A stretch of DNA of 64,000 bases from Gracilaria gracilis (GCA_030374805.1 JARGSG010000183.1:1397727-1461726); one strand, 5' to 3'; positions 19,801 to 29,588 are shown, counted from the stretch's first letter. Numbers and translations: made by a program. The notes: generated by a model not told the origin, from the letters alone.

Positions 19801-20609
19801 CTCTTTATCTCTGTATATATATATATATCCATTCTGTTTCTACGAATACAAACGGAATGAGAATGCGCTGTGAGTGTGGCACCAGCGTAAAGAAAGCGTA
19901 ATATAGTGTCCTCGAACGATAACGTCCTTTCTTTCACTTAAACTTGAGAGCCGTTGCTACAATAGGAAGAAGAAGAATGGGAGATCGCCGAGATCGAATA
20001 ACTGTTGCACGAGCAGGGATGTTGAACACCATATTGTTCCCGCAGAACAGCCATAGGGTAGCTAATGCATTGGAATTAGGGCTGAAACTGTTGTAGTTGC
20101 CTGCAACCAGCATAGTTCATGCTAATGCACATTATCGATTGGTTGTGATGAGCTTCTGCAGCATTGCAGAGCATCATGATGGCCTGAGCATTCGACAGGA
20201 ATGAGATTAGAAGCTTTAAATTGTACTTGCATGAAGACTAAGAGGTCTTTTGCCAGAACGTACAAGGCAGAGCAGAGCGAACTGGAAAAAAGAAAGCTCG
20301 ACAAGCCCTAGCGAAAGTGTGAAGTCACTATTCAGGATGTATGGGTGCTTTATTTTAACCGCGAACGTTTTCTGGTTCCGTTCGTTCTTTTGAATAGTTC
20401 TCTACTAGAGACACCCACACAAAACCAAAGCGAGTGAACTACTTCTACCGACAAGCCCTCAAACTTTACGTGCCATCTGGCCTATTCCAGTGAACACCGC
20501 TCACTGAAACTTTGGTTGCTCCTGTAGATAGAATATCTCTGTGTTCACCTCTTGATGAAATAGAGAATTGGGGGCGACGCACTCAACATTTTCAATAGTC
20601 TTACCCAAA
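16826..20609. other. Large gene-poor interval
   Basis: 3.8 kb with no gene that can be supported. Open frames of up to 178 codons (17694-18230) have noncoding-like composition. Features seen: TATAAAAG on the minus strand at 18704-18711, followed 270 bp later by a short ATG segment ending at a GTAAGG donor (18441-18381); two GLPQGD-coding stretches on the plus strand near 18117-18135 and 18275-18292 that could be relics of a reverse transcriptase, though too weak to call; and (CT)n at 19782-19804 adjoining a (TA)n run at 19816-19828. Confidence 0.4.
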
Positions 20610-21300
20610 ATGGCGACCTATATCAAAACTATGAGAGGAGTCTCTTCTATTGACCGAGTCCGTCTTAAGAAGCAGGTAAGTCAATCAGAGATCATCGGAT
20701 CGGATCAACGCGAGTCATAAAGACTAATAGCAATGTTTCTCCCACCAAACCTGTTTTCTGCTTCGCAAGGTTGAAGTAATTCGCAAAGCTTTCTTTGACG
20801 GAAGGTTCAAACAGCATGACGCAACGATTGTACTCGCCACCGACGCCAAGGTACGCCGCTTAAATTGGTGGTATGGTACAGGTCGAAGTACAACCGATGT
20901 TCTTTCATTTCCCATGCGCGACAAGCCCCGACGCAAACCACGGGTTCCCTCATCGTTCGAGAATGATATTCCGACACTGTTGAAAGACTCGCCCTATCTA
21001 GATCCGAATACTGGCCAACTGAGCGATTGCAATACTCCCCTGCTGACGGAAGACCTTGGACGAATCTTCATTGCCGTCGCGTATTGCAAAGAGATTGCGA
21101 AAGAACGTCGATTAGAACACGCCGATTACATAACACTCGCATGCGTTCATGGCATGGGACATTTAGTTGGTTTGGACCATCACACGGAAGAGGAATATAA
21201 AGCCATGAAAAGCGCGGAAGAAACGGTTCTACGGGCTGTGGTGTCCCAGGTTGGCCTTGTTGGTGATGAGAAGGCTTTCCCGCAATCATATCTATGGTGA
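20610..21300 (+). CDS. YBEY: YBEY-type endoribonuclease, two exons
   Basis: Coding sequence joins 20610-20675 and 20770-21300 (198 residues). Exon 1 is short (22 codons) and ends at GTAAGT; exon 2 begins after a CAAG acceptor. Seen in exon 2: VRRLNWWYGTGRSTTDVLSFP, the substrate-groove signature of the family (N-x2-YR-x3-x-TDVLSFP), and the metal-binding H-x3-H-x5-H motif HGMGHLVGLDH with histidines at 149, 153 and 159. YBEY proteins cut rRNA ends and work in ribosome quality control in bacteria, mitochondria and plastids. An insertion of about 30 residues after TDVLSFP resembles the eukaryotic mitochondrial form. No clear transit peptide is visible, so the compartment is open. Confidence 0.93.
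20676..20769 (+). other. Intron of the YBEY-type gene
   Basis: 94 bp, GTAAGT...AAG, phase 0, with GACTAAT at about 20722-20728 as a good branch-site candidate. Splicing is required to join the N-terminal helix to the catalytic core. Confidence 0.85.
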
Positions 21301-22101
21301 CATATTTCGTATGCGAAAAGCAGACATATCAGCTAATCTTGAACAAGATGGCTTAAATGCCTCCATACCCTTTAGAAGTGCATTAGGGCTATGAACTCAA
21401 TGTGCAAACTACAGAAGAAAACCCAGACTGCTGAACTGGTATGCGTATCAGCAGGAAACGACGACCAGCACACTGGGCCTTGGGTCACCGGCATCATAGC
21501 GACTTCTGAGGCTCACTCTTTTGGTTCCGAGGGGTTTTGAACACCAATGCGGGTTGCACAAGGCCATCTCCGAAAGAGAGGAGGTAGTAAGGGTCATCGC
21601 GAGCTCATGCACACGTCGTCGCCTTGAGACGTGACGTTTTCAGTGTACTTGATCGCAGTGCGGGTATGGCGACTCCCAGCTAGACCAAAGCTTCAGCTCA
21701 CTTAACATTTGAATATGTGCTCTTGCGAATCTTTCTGAAGCGATACTCATTCTGAGAGGGATGTGTACGCCGTTATTGGTCATGCACGTGTAGCTTCTTG
21801 AAGAGAGAGAATCAATGCGTGACCAAATTTTTTCATGACTCCGCAATCGGGAGTTGTACGGCTTATGCTAAAGAAGAGCAACGATCCGCATATGCGACGA
21901 AGTGAAGAACTTTGCTTGCCAGCGTTAACGATTTGAGATACTGAGTTGTGTTGGATGATCAGGCCAACGATAAAACATACACAAAGCGAGATATACTGCA
22001 GAAGAAATGATAGTGCAGGTGCAAAACTATGCGTAGAGGCATGATTTGTTGACCACGAGAAAGAAATTGCACCGACAAATCATGCTACGCATACATGTCG
22101 C
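21301..22101. other. Intergenic
   Basis: Convergent spacer between YBEY (plus) and the beta-rich protein (minus). The word AAATCATGC and its complement recur near 22040-22090 as a short inverted repeat. No gene is seen. Confidence 0.5.
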
Positions 22102-22791
22102 TCATTGCACCAAGAATCGAAAGTTAAGCTCTTCTAGATCGAAAACGAAATTGCCTTCACCCAAAGAAAAGGCCGATACACTTTCATTGGAAATCCTGGC
22201 CTCAGGGATGCTCAGTCGACCCTGAAACTCAATCTGCAAGCGCTTATCAACCGGAATCTTCTGACGGATACTGAGACCGGCTGGCGGTCGATCATACGGA
22301 AGAATGCCCAGAAACGGTCGCACGTTTAGAGAGAAGAGCGTCTTTCGAGAGTGAATATCAAAAGCGGCCTTCACGTCAAGCTTGGTTCTGGTATCGATGT
22401 TAAAAGTTTTGGTAAGGCTTATCTTATCGTCATGAAACTCGAGGCGACCGCCAATTATGCGGTCGCGCCATGACCATTTGAAAGAGAGCTTCTTGTGCCT
22501 GAGGTCTAGATCTGCGCCCAATGATAACCTTGTGACACCCAATGGATAGAAGTATTTTCGAAGCTTGAGTTTGATGGTTGGGTCAACGTTCCATATGACT
22601 TTTGGTAACTTGTCGAGGAAGACGAAACGATTGCTGTCGGCAGGCGGTGGTGGGGATGGTGAATGAGTTGGGAACGGGGTGACAGCGGGATGGAGTTGAT
22701 GGTGAGCTGCTTCGGAGGGAGTGACGAAGTGTGAGGACGTGGAAGAATTGAACGAGAAATCTGCGGTGGTTGGTGGCTCGTGTTTAGCCAT
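22102..22791 (-). CDS. Conserved-looking beta-rich protein of unknown function
   Basis: 229 residues from the ATG at 22791. The first 55 residues are disordered (Ser/Thr/Pro/His-rich). From about 60 onward, short alternating hydrophobic/charged segments (for example LSFKWSWRDRIIGGRLEF and KISLTKTFNIDTRTKLDV) give a regular series of predicted beta strands, as in membrane-adjacent beta-barrels or lipid-transfer sheets. No catalytic motif and no transmembrane helix. The well-formed composition and absence of a competing frame support a real gene. I do not recognise the family. Confidence 0.7.
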   Translation of the reverse strand: MAKHEPPTTADFSFNSSTSSHFVTPSEAAHHQLHPAVTPFPTHSPSPPPPADSNRFVFLDKLPKVIWNVDPTIKLKLRKYFYPLGVTRLSLGADLDLRHKKLSFKWSWRDRIIGGRLEFHDDKISLTKTFNIDTRTKLDVKAAFDIHSRKTLFSLNVRPFLGILPYDRPPAGLSIRQKIPVDKRLQIEFQGRLSIPEARISNESVSAFSLGEGNFVFDLEELNFRFLVQ

Positions 22792-23226
22792 GGTGAGCTG
22801 CGACGTGATGGGCGACTTGAAAACGAGGTTGGTTTATTGAGCAGTGCGGTACGTAAGCTGGTTCGGAGGTAACGAGGCGGGCGTTGTGCGTCAGAAGTGG
22901 TGAGTATCTAGCTGTGCTCTCAAGTAGCTGGTGAGTGCTCGCTGCAGGTGTTTCGGACGGTGGTGAGCTGGCACGCTCACGATGCAAAGACGTTCGGATA
23001 GGGCCAAAAACGGAGGTGAATTTTGTGGGCTTTTGGAGGGCTCAACAACAGGGTTGTCTCCAAAGGTGCGGGATTGGTGTGTTGTCGCCATCCAATGCGC
23101 ATGGTGATCGGTGCAACTGTTACATACAAGCGCGAAGCGGCACGGAGTTGTGACTGTAATCGACGTGAAACAAGCGCAATACGTAACACAAGTGAATGGG
23201 AAGTGAGTGGGTGCACATGCTACAAG
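22792..23226. other. Intergenic, promoter side of the beta-rich protein gene
   Basis: 435 bp between the ATG at 22791 and the MED10 stop. Contains several GGTGAGCTG words (about 22791, 22929, 22964). No gene. Confidence 0.45.
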
Positions 23227-23805
23227 TTAGGCAGGGTTGGAGGAAGGCGGAGCTTCATTGCCATTCGGTTGAGCGGTTTGCTGCGGCATGTCTCGCATAG
23301 CATTTTCAAGATGTTGCCTACACAAAAGCAAAACAAAAAAAGTAACGCGCGGCTGTTAGAACAGAGAGCAAGCATACCTTCGTAAATGTTACAGAGTATT
23401 AGTATTATAGGATAGAAACAAGACGTACTTGAACTGTCGCATGACTGACAGCTTTCCACGAGAAACATTGTTCGACTGCTGGCACGACTCCAATAAAGAG
23501 AGCGTAACATGTTCAGGGTTGTGTCCTTTATCGATGGCGTGCAGCACATCAAACGGAATAAGGGCATCGACGTGTTTACATTTGTCATCAACACTCTTCA
23601 GACAAGTAACAAACTCATTGACGCGATCGAACAAGCCATTCTGCGAGTCGTACGAAAAGCGAATGACATCATGCGCAAACGACGTGAGCACGGCACAGGC
23701 GGACTGCAGCTCGATCTCCAACGCATCCAGCGGAGACGTGGCAGCGGAAGCGGGTCGAGCACCTCCACTAGGCACCAACACCACGTCCGAAATGGCGTCC
23801 ATCAT
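23227..23805 (-). CDS. MED10: Mediator complex subunit 10, two exons
   Basis: Coding sequence joins 23805-23429 and 23317-23227 on the minus strand (155 residues). Exon 1 ends after RQFK (split codon AA|G) at a GTACGT donor; the acceptor is TGTAG. Seen: LDALEIELQSACAVLTSFAHDVIRF, VNEFVTCLKSVDDKC, IPFDVLHAIDKGHNPE and the family's closing segment RGKLSVMRQFK joined to QHLENAMRDMP, the standard Med10/Nut2 layout. It is part of the Mediator middle module linking activators to RNA polymerase II in the nucleus. The ATG at 23805 (MMDAISD) is chosen; the upstream in-frame extension has poor composition. Length agrees with the usual 130-160 residues. Confidence 0.93.
23318..23428 (-). other. Intron of MED10
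   Basis: 111 bp, GTACGT...TGTAG, with a long pyrimidine-rich stretch (TTTTTTTGTTTTGCTTTTG) before the acceptor. It interrupts codon K of RQFKQ after its second base. Confidence 0.85.
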
Positions 23806-23923
23806 CTTGAAGCGGCTCACGCGGAACGCAACGCCGCACGCCCGTCTCGAAGCTGGCACCAATGGAACCAAAAGGGCACAACGCCGCACAAGAAGGGGGC
23901 GGTTTACAGAGTACATGCTTACA

Positions 23924-23957
23924 CACGTGGCGACGTGTGGCCACGTGTGGCCACGTG
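23924..23957. promoter_or_regulatory. Three G-boxes (CACGTG) upstream of MED10
   Basis: CACGTG at 23924, 23942 and 23952, the last two in a 10-bp tandem GTGGCCACGT. They lie 120-150 bp upstream of the MED10 ATG, where bHLH or bZIP factors could bind. Confidence 0.55.
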
Positions 23958-24154
23958 TGAAAAGCTCAACGAGCTGTCCAACGAGCGGACATGGCCAACA
24001 AGCGAGCGAGCCGCCGCCACGCACTGCACTTGTACTGTATTCGGCGGCTCACAGCGCACTGTCAGCCGGTGCGCGGTGGCAGTTACGTACGCCAATCAAA
24101 AAGCGTGCGTGAAACGCGTGGATTATTTTATTACATACTAAATTTACTGTCAAT

Positions 24155-25474
24155 CTACTGGTATCTACCACTATCAAGAATGCTGGATGCTCTGCGCGAC
24201 GACCTCAGCGCGCTAATGTTTCGGCTTCTCTTCTTCGCCTTGGCCGCCGCTGCCGCCTGTCGGAACTTTGCGTGCAACGCCTCCAGGTCCACGTTGCTGG
24301 GAAGCTTCACCGTGTTGCCCACGCTTTCGACCGCTTCCAGCACCTGTCGCTCCATCTTCCACCCCTCCCTCTCGCCCAGCGCCACATTGGCGTTGTCGCC
24401 CTGTGCGTCGTCCACAAACAGGTCCGCGAACGAGCTGGGCGTGATTCCATGCTTCTCGTCAAGAAAATATTCGTCGTTCTTACAAATACAGCAGTTGCCT
24501 CCATCGCAACATAGCCTCATCTTCTCTGAAAGCCTCAGCGCTCCAGACGAGTATGACGCAGCGCCAATCGTGGCCAGGCTTGCGTCACTAAGTAGCAATT
24601 CGTCCGCATTGCGAGATCGCATGCACGCTACTTGATCGTGCCTCTTCTTCACCGCCAGAAACTTGTCACTCAGCTCCTGACAAGCCTTTCTAGCCGGCGG
24701 CGCAGGCGTAGGAATGGACACGCACTGTTGCGTGTTCGGATTGTGTACGCACATGGACGTAGATGACAGCCTAGATATGGACGAAGACGAGGACAGCGAA
24801 GAGATAAAACGACTGGCACGTCTCCAACGACCGTTTGATCCGTCCGTCATCTGGTTCATCAAGCGGAGCGTACGCTTCGTTTCGTCGTGGTTGAGAAATG
24901 TCAATGGTGCAGCAATACGGGTGAGAATGTTGGACGTGACGGGATACACAAAGCTGCTGTGAGGTACACGCGGTAAACGTTGTTGCTTGCACATATTCCT
25001 AGCCGTCACATACCAAAATGTGGCCGCGGGATCGTTTCTCCTGGCCATCTTGCGCAGGTCGCGCGCCCAAGCGGCGAGCAAAAGCGGCGCAGAAGGCGTG
25101 GAAGAAGGTACAGCCGCATCCATGTTGAGCCTCCAAAACTGCCTGAAAAAGGCCGGAGACGCAATGTAGCGATAGAAATAGGGCACACAAAGCACAAGCT
25201 TGTACAGCAGTTGGAGCGGGTGACACACATCATGTATCCTGCGGGTGCGCGTGGGAAGCAGGTAACGACGGATTGCACTGACGATCAATGGGATGGAACA
25301 AGGGTCGGTTCGGGCGATGAAGATGAGGTTGGTGGCGGATAGATTCACGTCCGGTGAACGCACCAAATGAATGACGGTGTGTCGCGTGGGCGCGCGATGC
25401 ATGCGACGAAGGGGCGGCAATGGAATAGCGCGCGCGTCATGAGCCAACATGGAGTGGTCCTGAACATGTAGCAT
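24155..25474 (-). CDS. Hypothetical protein with a cysteine cluster
   Basis: 439 residues from the first ATG in the frame (25474; the frame itself opens at a TTG). Unknown family. Seen: a Leu/Arg-rich N-terminal part with a short hydrophobic stretch around LYKLVLCVPYFYRYI; an alternative start at 25123 (MDAAVPSS...) before a more protein-like segment LLAAWARDLRKMARRNDP; a Ser-rich stretch; a compact cysteine cluster RLCCDGGNCCICKNDEYF (possible metal or disulfide site); and a basic C-terminus. A GTATGT...CACAG segment of 57 bp (24965-25021, minus) is in frame and could be a retained intron. The N-terminal boundary is uncertain. Confidence 0.5.
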   Translation of the reverse strand: MLHVQDHSMLAHDARAIPLPPLRRMHRAPTRHTVIHLVRSPDVNLSATNLIFIARTDPCSIPLIVSAIRRYLLPTRTRRIHDVCHPLQLLYKLVLCVPYFYRYIASPAFFRQFWRLNMDAAVPSSTPSAPLLLAAWARDLRKMARRNDPAATFWYVTARNMCKQQRLPRVPHSSFVYPVTSNILTRIAAPLTFLNHDETKRTLRLMNQMTDGSNGRWRRASRFISSLSSSSSISRLSSTSMCVHNPNTQQCVSIPTPAPPARKACQELSDKFLAVKKRHDQVACMRSRNADELLLSDASLATIGAASYSSGALRLSEKMRLCCDGGNCCICKNDEYFLDEKHGITPSSFADLFVDDAQGDNANVALGEREGWKMERQVLEAVESVGNTVKLPSNVDLEALHAKFRQAAAAAKAKKRSRNISALRSSRRASSILDSGRYQ

Positions 25475-26985
25475 GGTGAAAACGCCACGCTCAAGCGACG
25501 GCGGCCAGCACGCACGGCGGAAGAGGAGAGCGTCGGCAGGGAGAGGGCGGCAAAGGATGTACAGCTGCGGCGGCAAAGTCTATCCTACGCGGGAGCGGTA
25601 TGGGCGGCATGCACACTCACTCTCACACACTCACGCACACACACACACACAACGGCGCGGCACGACGTAGGCGCTGTTGTGCGCGCGTGAAAAGACGCGA
25701 CGCAACAAGCACTGCTGGGCGTGCTGCGCGTGGGCGTTGTTTTTAGGGCGCGGCACAACGTGTACGACATGTAAGGGGGATCCGCGCCGGCTGGCAGCTG
25801 CTCGACCAGTGGTCGCGAGACAGCTATCGCCTATCAAAGATACCAACGGTAGCCGCTATATACTGTATCCATACAACGCGCTCAGCCGACGGACGGTTCG
25901 TCAGCGGCGCGGCTGTGTTGGCGCGCGGCGCGGCGCGCCTTCGCCTCTCCTTCGGCGCGAAACATATGTAAAGTACAAGCGTATTGATAACTTATACTTA
26001 TACAATGCTTATCTGTATCTCCGTCGGTTTATCTCCCAAGTAAAAAGGGAAAAAGCGAGAGCGCTATGTATGGCTAAGCCATCTACCACCATGTCGTGTA
26101 GCACGCAGTGTCCGCTAAACATAGCGCGCATTGCCTCGGCAGCATTTGTTGTAAATCCAAAGCGCGAAGCATTGCTCCTGCGCTGGCGGTAAATATATCT
26201 ACCGCTGTAGCTCTATCTACCTTCGGTATCTGCGAGAAGCCTTAACGCCATCATGATGGTCGTATGGGCGAGAAAGCCGACGCAAGCTCAAAGCGGCAGC
26301 GCTATGCGTTATGCAGCAATCGAATCATCTCGGGCGCGCTTGTGTGAAATGCCAACCACACATGAGCTGCGAGCGCGCGCTTTACATCAAACGAGACGTC
26401 AGCGCTTTGTGCGCTCTGTTGCCCATGTTACGTGTTCCATCTCGCTCTGTATCTCTCCCGGCTGGTGCAGCACCGCCAGCCGCCTCTCAACTCTTCTTCT
26501 TACACCTGCTTGGCGCAAACCGCCCCTCCATCCCTTCATATTCATGTCTTCGCTGCTGCAAAACTTTTTCTCAAAGACCTCGCGCCCTTTTTTTGTCGCT
26601 TGTGGTAACTTACTCTTCGCATGCAGTCATGCATTTGGGCAATGCAAATCACCTCTCCTTCTTTAGACTGCGCCTGTTCACTTCACGCATCTTCACCGCC
26701 AGCCCTCTCCAACGATAACGGTGCCTGTGCACCACCTCCCAATCCACACCGCTCTCGCTTCGCACTACTTCTTCACCACCCATGTACACCAAACCGTAAA
26801 CATACATTATTAATGTGCTCACACACATTACTGTGCTCACACACATTACGCCCTCAATGGTTCCTTAACGTTCTACAACTCCACCGTAACGGCAACGTCT
26901 CTTGCTCTTCACTACTTAACCCTCAATCTTACTTTTCCGTCCATCCCCAGCCCCCTTCAATCTGAGCCAAAACCACCCCACTCAA
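25475..26985. other. Intergenic
   Basis: 1.5 kb between divergent genes. Contains a CA-rich microsatellite (25616-25650), two TATCTACC words (26196-26203, 26214-26221) and a 17-bp direct repeat GTGCTCACACACATTA (about 26814 and 26831). The last 300 bp are pyrimidine-rich and form the probable 5' UTR of the PAM2 gene. Confidence 0.5.
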
Positions 26986-28647
26986 ATGATACCGCAACCC
27001 ATTCCACAATCTCCAAAACCTCCCTCCGAATCGCAACAAACCATCCATCTCGACCCAAACGCTGCAGAATTTGTACCGGCGAGCGTAGAGCAACCTCACC
27101 ATCATTTGCTCCAGTCGTCTAGTTTAAATCCCAATGCACCAGAGTTTGTCCCTGGTCGGCCTGCACCAACAACCCCACAAATTTGTTTAAACCCTGCTGC
27201 CGAAGAGTTCGTGCCATTCCACCACCACGCTCTTCTCTACGCGCAACAATGCGTCTCCAATCCTTCTATTCACCCCCATCTTCAGCTGCTGCCCCCGACT
27301 TTTGAAACAAAAGCTTCGAATCTTTCCTCCATATCGCTGAACCCTGAAGCTGATGAATTTGTACCTGCTTCGCTCACAAAGCCTGACGTGCATTTCGAAT
27401 GGTCTGAGCCTCAGAACTCCACATGTGCTTGGGACCTACCGCCCCCTTCGGACACAAGCTCTGAAGAAGCGCTTGAACGCAGCAAAGTATGGTGGTCAAC
27501 TGAACACGACGCCAGAAACGAATTACATTCGTCCTCACCACAGCCACATGAACGCGACGCAGCAATTGAAGATAAGGAGAGTGGCCAGTGGCCATCCCAA
27601 CAATACCTGGACGAATGGGCTGTAGAGCGCGAAGGAAGTGCTGGGGAAATGGAGCCCGCGTTAGATAACCGTTGGCGTATTCATCAAGATGTAGAAAAAA
27701 AGGACCAAATAACACCGCTAATGAATTGTAGTAAAGCCCAACACCTTCATGGTGCACAGGAAAGTATCGGTGATGAAAACAGCCAGGTCAAAACGAAGAA
27801 GAAGAAAAGAAAGAAGAAGAAGAAGAAAGCAGAGAAACCGACTGAGAGGCCCCTTACGAGGAAAGAATACAGCAGCAACGATGAATATGATAAGTTCCCT
27901 GGTTCTTGGAATGAAAGGAATTGCTTTAGGGAAAGACATGATTCAAAGTGGAATCATCATACGCATGCTGCACAGAAAGAAAGCACAGCCGATGCGGCAA
28001 GCTCCATGCAGAACGAAAATCTGGATGCCTCGACTATGGGAGGTAAACTGATGGACAAGCGTTTAGAGAAAGGCAATCCTTACGCTATTAACTCAAACCA
28101 CATTAATCAAAGTTCAAGCGCAGTAGAGGTGCAAAACAGCAACAATAGCTACATGTATGATGGCCTACAACAGGAGAATAGCTGGAATATAGAAGAAAAC
28201 AGCTTGATCAATAGGGACTCTAAATGGGATGAAAACGAACCCGAAGAGCAAAAGAATCATGATATCTGGCATGAATATGAGCTCGAAGCGCAACAGAATC
28301 ATGATATGGTGGAAAACAATAAGAAAGATAGCAGTCAAACCGAACAGGGAGACGATGACAAAAGCGTTCGAACCTTGAACGATAGGGAAGGAAAGAATCG
28401 AGGGACACGAAAAAAATTAAAGGCTCGGAGGGGAACTATCAAAGGTGATGAAGTACATCAACACGGCTCCAATCAGGGAGGTCGGGACCTAAGTGTGCTA
28501 TTAGCACAACCTTTCTCTGACAGAAGGAAACAGGGACGAGATTCAAACAAGAAATGGAGAGGGGAGAAGAACTTGGACGCAAAGAAATCTTACGGGAAGG
28601 GGAAAGGAAGAAACAATAGGGGGAACAATTGCAACAGAGACTTCTGA
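26986..28647 (+). CDS. Protein with four PAM2 (PABP-binding) motifs; reading frame truncated by an insertion
   Basis: 553 residues as it stands. Seen in the first 130 residues: four PAM2-type motifs, LDPNAAEFVP (22-31), LNPNAPEFVP (47-56), LNPAAEEFVP (68-77) and LNPEADEFVP (118-127), each fitting L-N-x-x-A-x-E-F-x-P. PAM2 peptides dock on the MLLE domain of cytoplasmic poly(A)-binding protein, so a role in mRNA translation, decay or silencing is likely. The rest is disordered, acidic and Trp/Asn/Gln-rich, with a poly-Lys tract (about 265-280) and a basic Arg/Asn/Gly end. The stop at 28647 lies inside a 389-bp insertion. The same frame resumes at 29018, so the intact protein probably had about 734 residues. 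Confidence 0.8.
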   Translation: MIPQPIPQSPKPPSESQQTIHLDPNAAEFVPASVEQPHHHLLQSSSLNPNAPEFVPGRPAPTTPQICLNPAAEEFVPFHHHALLYAQQCVSNPSIHPHLQLLPPTFETKASNLSSISLNPEADEFVPASLTKPDVHFEWSEPQNSTCAWDLPPPSDTSSEEALERSKVWWSTEHDARNELHSSSPQPHERDAAIEDKESGQWPSQQYLDEWAVEREGSAGEMEPALDNRWRIHQDVEKKDQITPLMNCSKAQHLHGAQESIGDENSQVKTKKKKRKKKKKKAEKPTERPLTRKEYSSNDEYDKFPGSWNERNCFRERHDSKWNHHTHAAQKESTADAASSMQNENLDASTMGGKLMDKRLEKGNPYAINSNHINQSSSAVEVQNSNNSYMYDGLQQENSWNIEENSLINRDSKWDENEPEEQKNHDIWHEYELEAQQNHDMVENNKKDSSQTEQGDDDKSVRTLNDREGKNRGTRKKLKARRGTIKGDEVHQHGSNQGGRDLSVLLAQPFSDRRKQGRDSNKKWRGEKNLDAKKSYGKGKGRNNRGNNCNRDF

Positions 28648-29008
28648 CGGAGGCGAGTAGGAGCTGACAGTGAGTGGAGCTCGGCGCACGGAAACAGGCC
28701 AGCGTGACCTGGAAATGCAGGCACCGTGCACACAGTCGCGTAATCTAGCCCGGAAGCACTCAGGAGAGTGATGTCGTGGCGGGTCAATTGTAGTTTTGTA
28801 GTTACTTCTAGAGTGCAACTCCAGGCGGCGGTGTTCCCGCCACTTTGGGAGAGGGCTGACACGCAATGGAGCGCGCTTTAAGCGCTGACATGCAGCCGAC
28901 GGGGAACTTCACCCCTTCAAATAGCCTGGAGGGCGAGACAGTAGTCGACCCTCGGAGGAGGGGTATCGAAGAACAGACGAAAGGACGATCAGTAAACATC
29001 AGTTGTTA
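28620..29008. mobile_element. 389-bp insertion with 9-bp target-site duplication (non-autonomous, MULE-like?)
   Basis: Flanked by AAACAATAG at 28611-28619 and 29009-29017. Removing the insert plus one copy of the 9-bp repeat joins two open frames exactly in phase. The insert is GC-richer than the gene around it and carries stops in the host frame. None of the possible cut points within the repeat gives GT-AG or AT-AC ends, so it is not a normal intron. Nine-base duplications are typical of Mutator-like transposons. The ends (GGGGAACAATTG... and, inverted, TAACAACTGATG...) share only AACAA-x-TG, so terminal inverted repeats are weak or absent. Confidence 0.65.
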
Positions 29009-29017
29009 AAACAATAG

Positions 29018-29588
29018 CTCAAGGGCTAGCCAACACGATTCTTCGAAAAGGTGGAGAGGACAGGTCGACGATGGAAGTGAAAGGGAAAGCACAGAATGCG
29101 ATGCTTGGGAGGCTATTGAAAACCAAGACGCCTGGAACGGAGAATCCCCGTATGATGAAAGTGATTTCCGTGGCTTTGGTATTGCAAAGGACCCTGAAAA
29201 AAGTTCTAAAGAGCAGAGAGAGACGATGAAAACTATCCAGGAAATGAAGTCAACAGAGGATTCTGATTTAAAGGCCTGGAAAAGCAGTGGAGAAGAAAAT
29301 GCTCCGCGTATGTCTGGATTTGATATTTCCTGCGACAGAACTCTGATGGGGAAAGGATGGGGACGGCTTGGATCAGAAGAGAAGGGAATTCCGTCAGATT
29401 CTTGGTTAAATGCAGGCGAGAGCCCGCTATCTTTCGCGAATGAAGCGACGAAGGATATGTGGGCACTTCCAGCGACAGAAGCTAATGAAGAAGAGACGGA
29501 CAGTGCAGACCTGACACCGCAGCAGATTCGGGAGAAGACCGATTTTATCGGCCGTGAACAGGTTGTTTATGACTTGAGCGATGTGTAG
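29018..29588 (+). pseudogene. C-terminal part of the PAM2 protein, cut off by the insertion
   Basis: About 190 codons open from the right target-duplication copy to the TAG at 29586-29588. Composition continues that of the upstream gene: acidic, Trp-rich repeats such as CDAWEAIENQDAWNGES and LKAWKSSGEEN, and an ending TDFIGREQVVYDLSDV. It has no start of its own until an internal ATG at 29226. No frameshift or stop interrupts it, which argues that the insertion is recent, or that it is removed at the RNA level by some route. Listed as a broken fragment because the DNA as given does not connect it to the upstream frame. Confidence 0.65.

Noticed and set aside
28620-29008. The PAM2-gene insertion as an ordinary spliceosomal intron
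   Set aside because: No GT occurs in the last 100 bp of the upstream frame, and none of the ten possible cut positions within the 9-bp repeat gives GT-AG, GC-AG or AT-AC ends.
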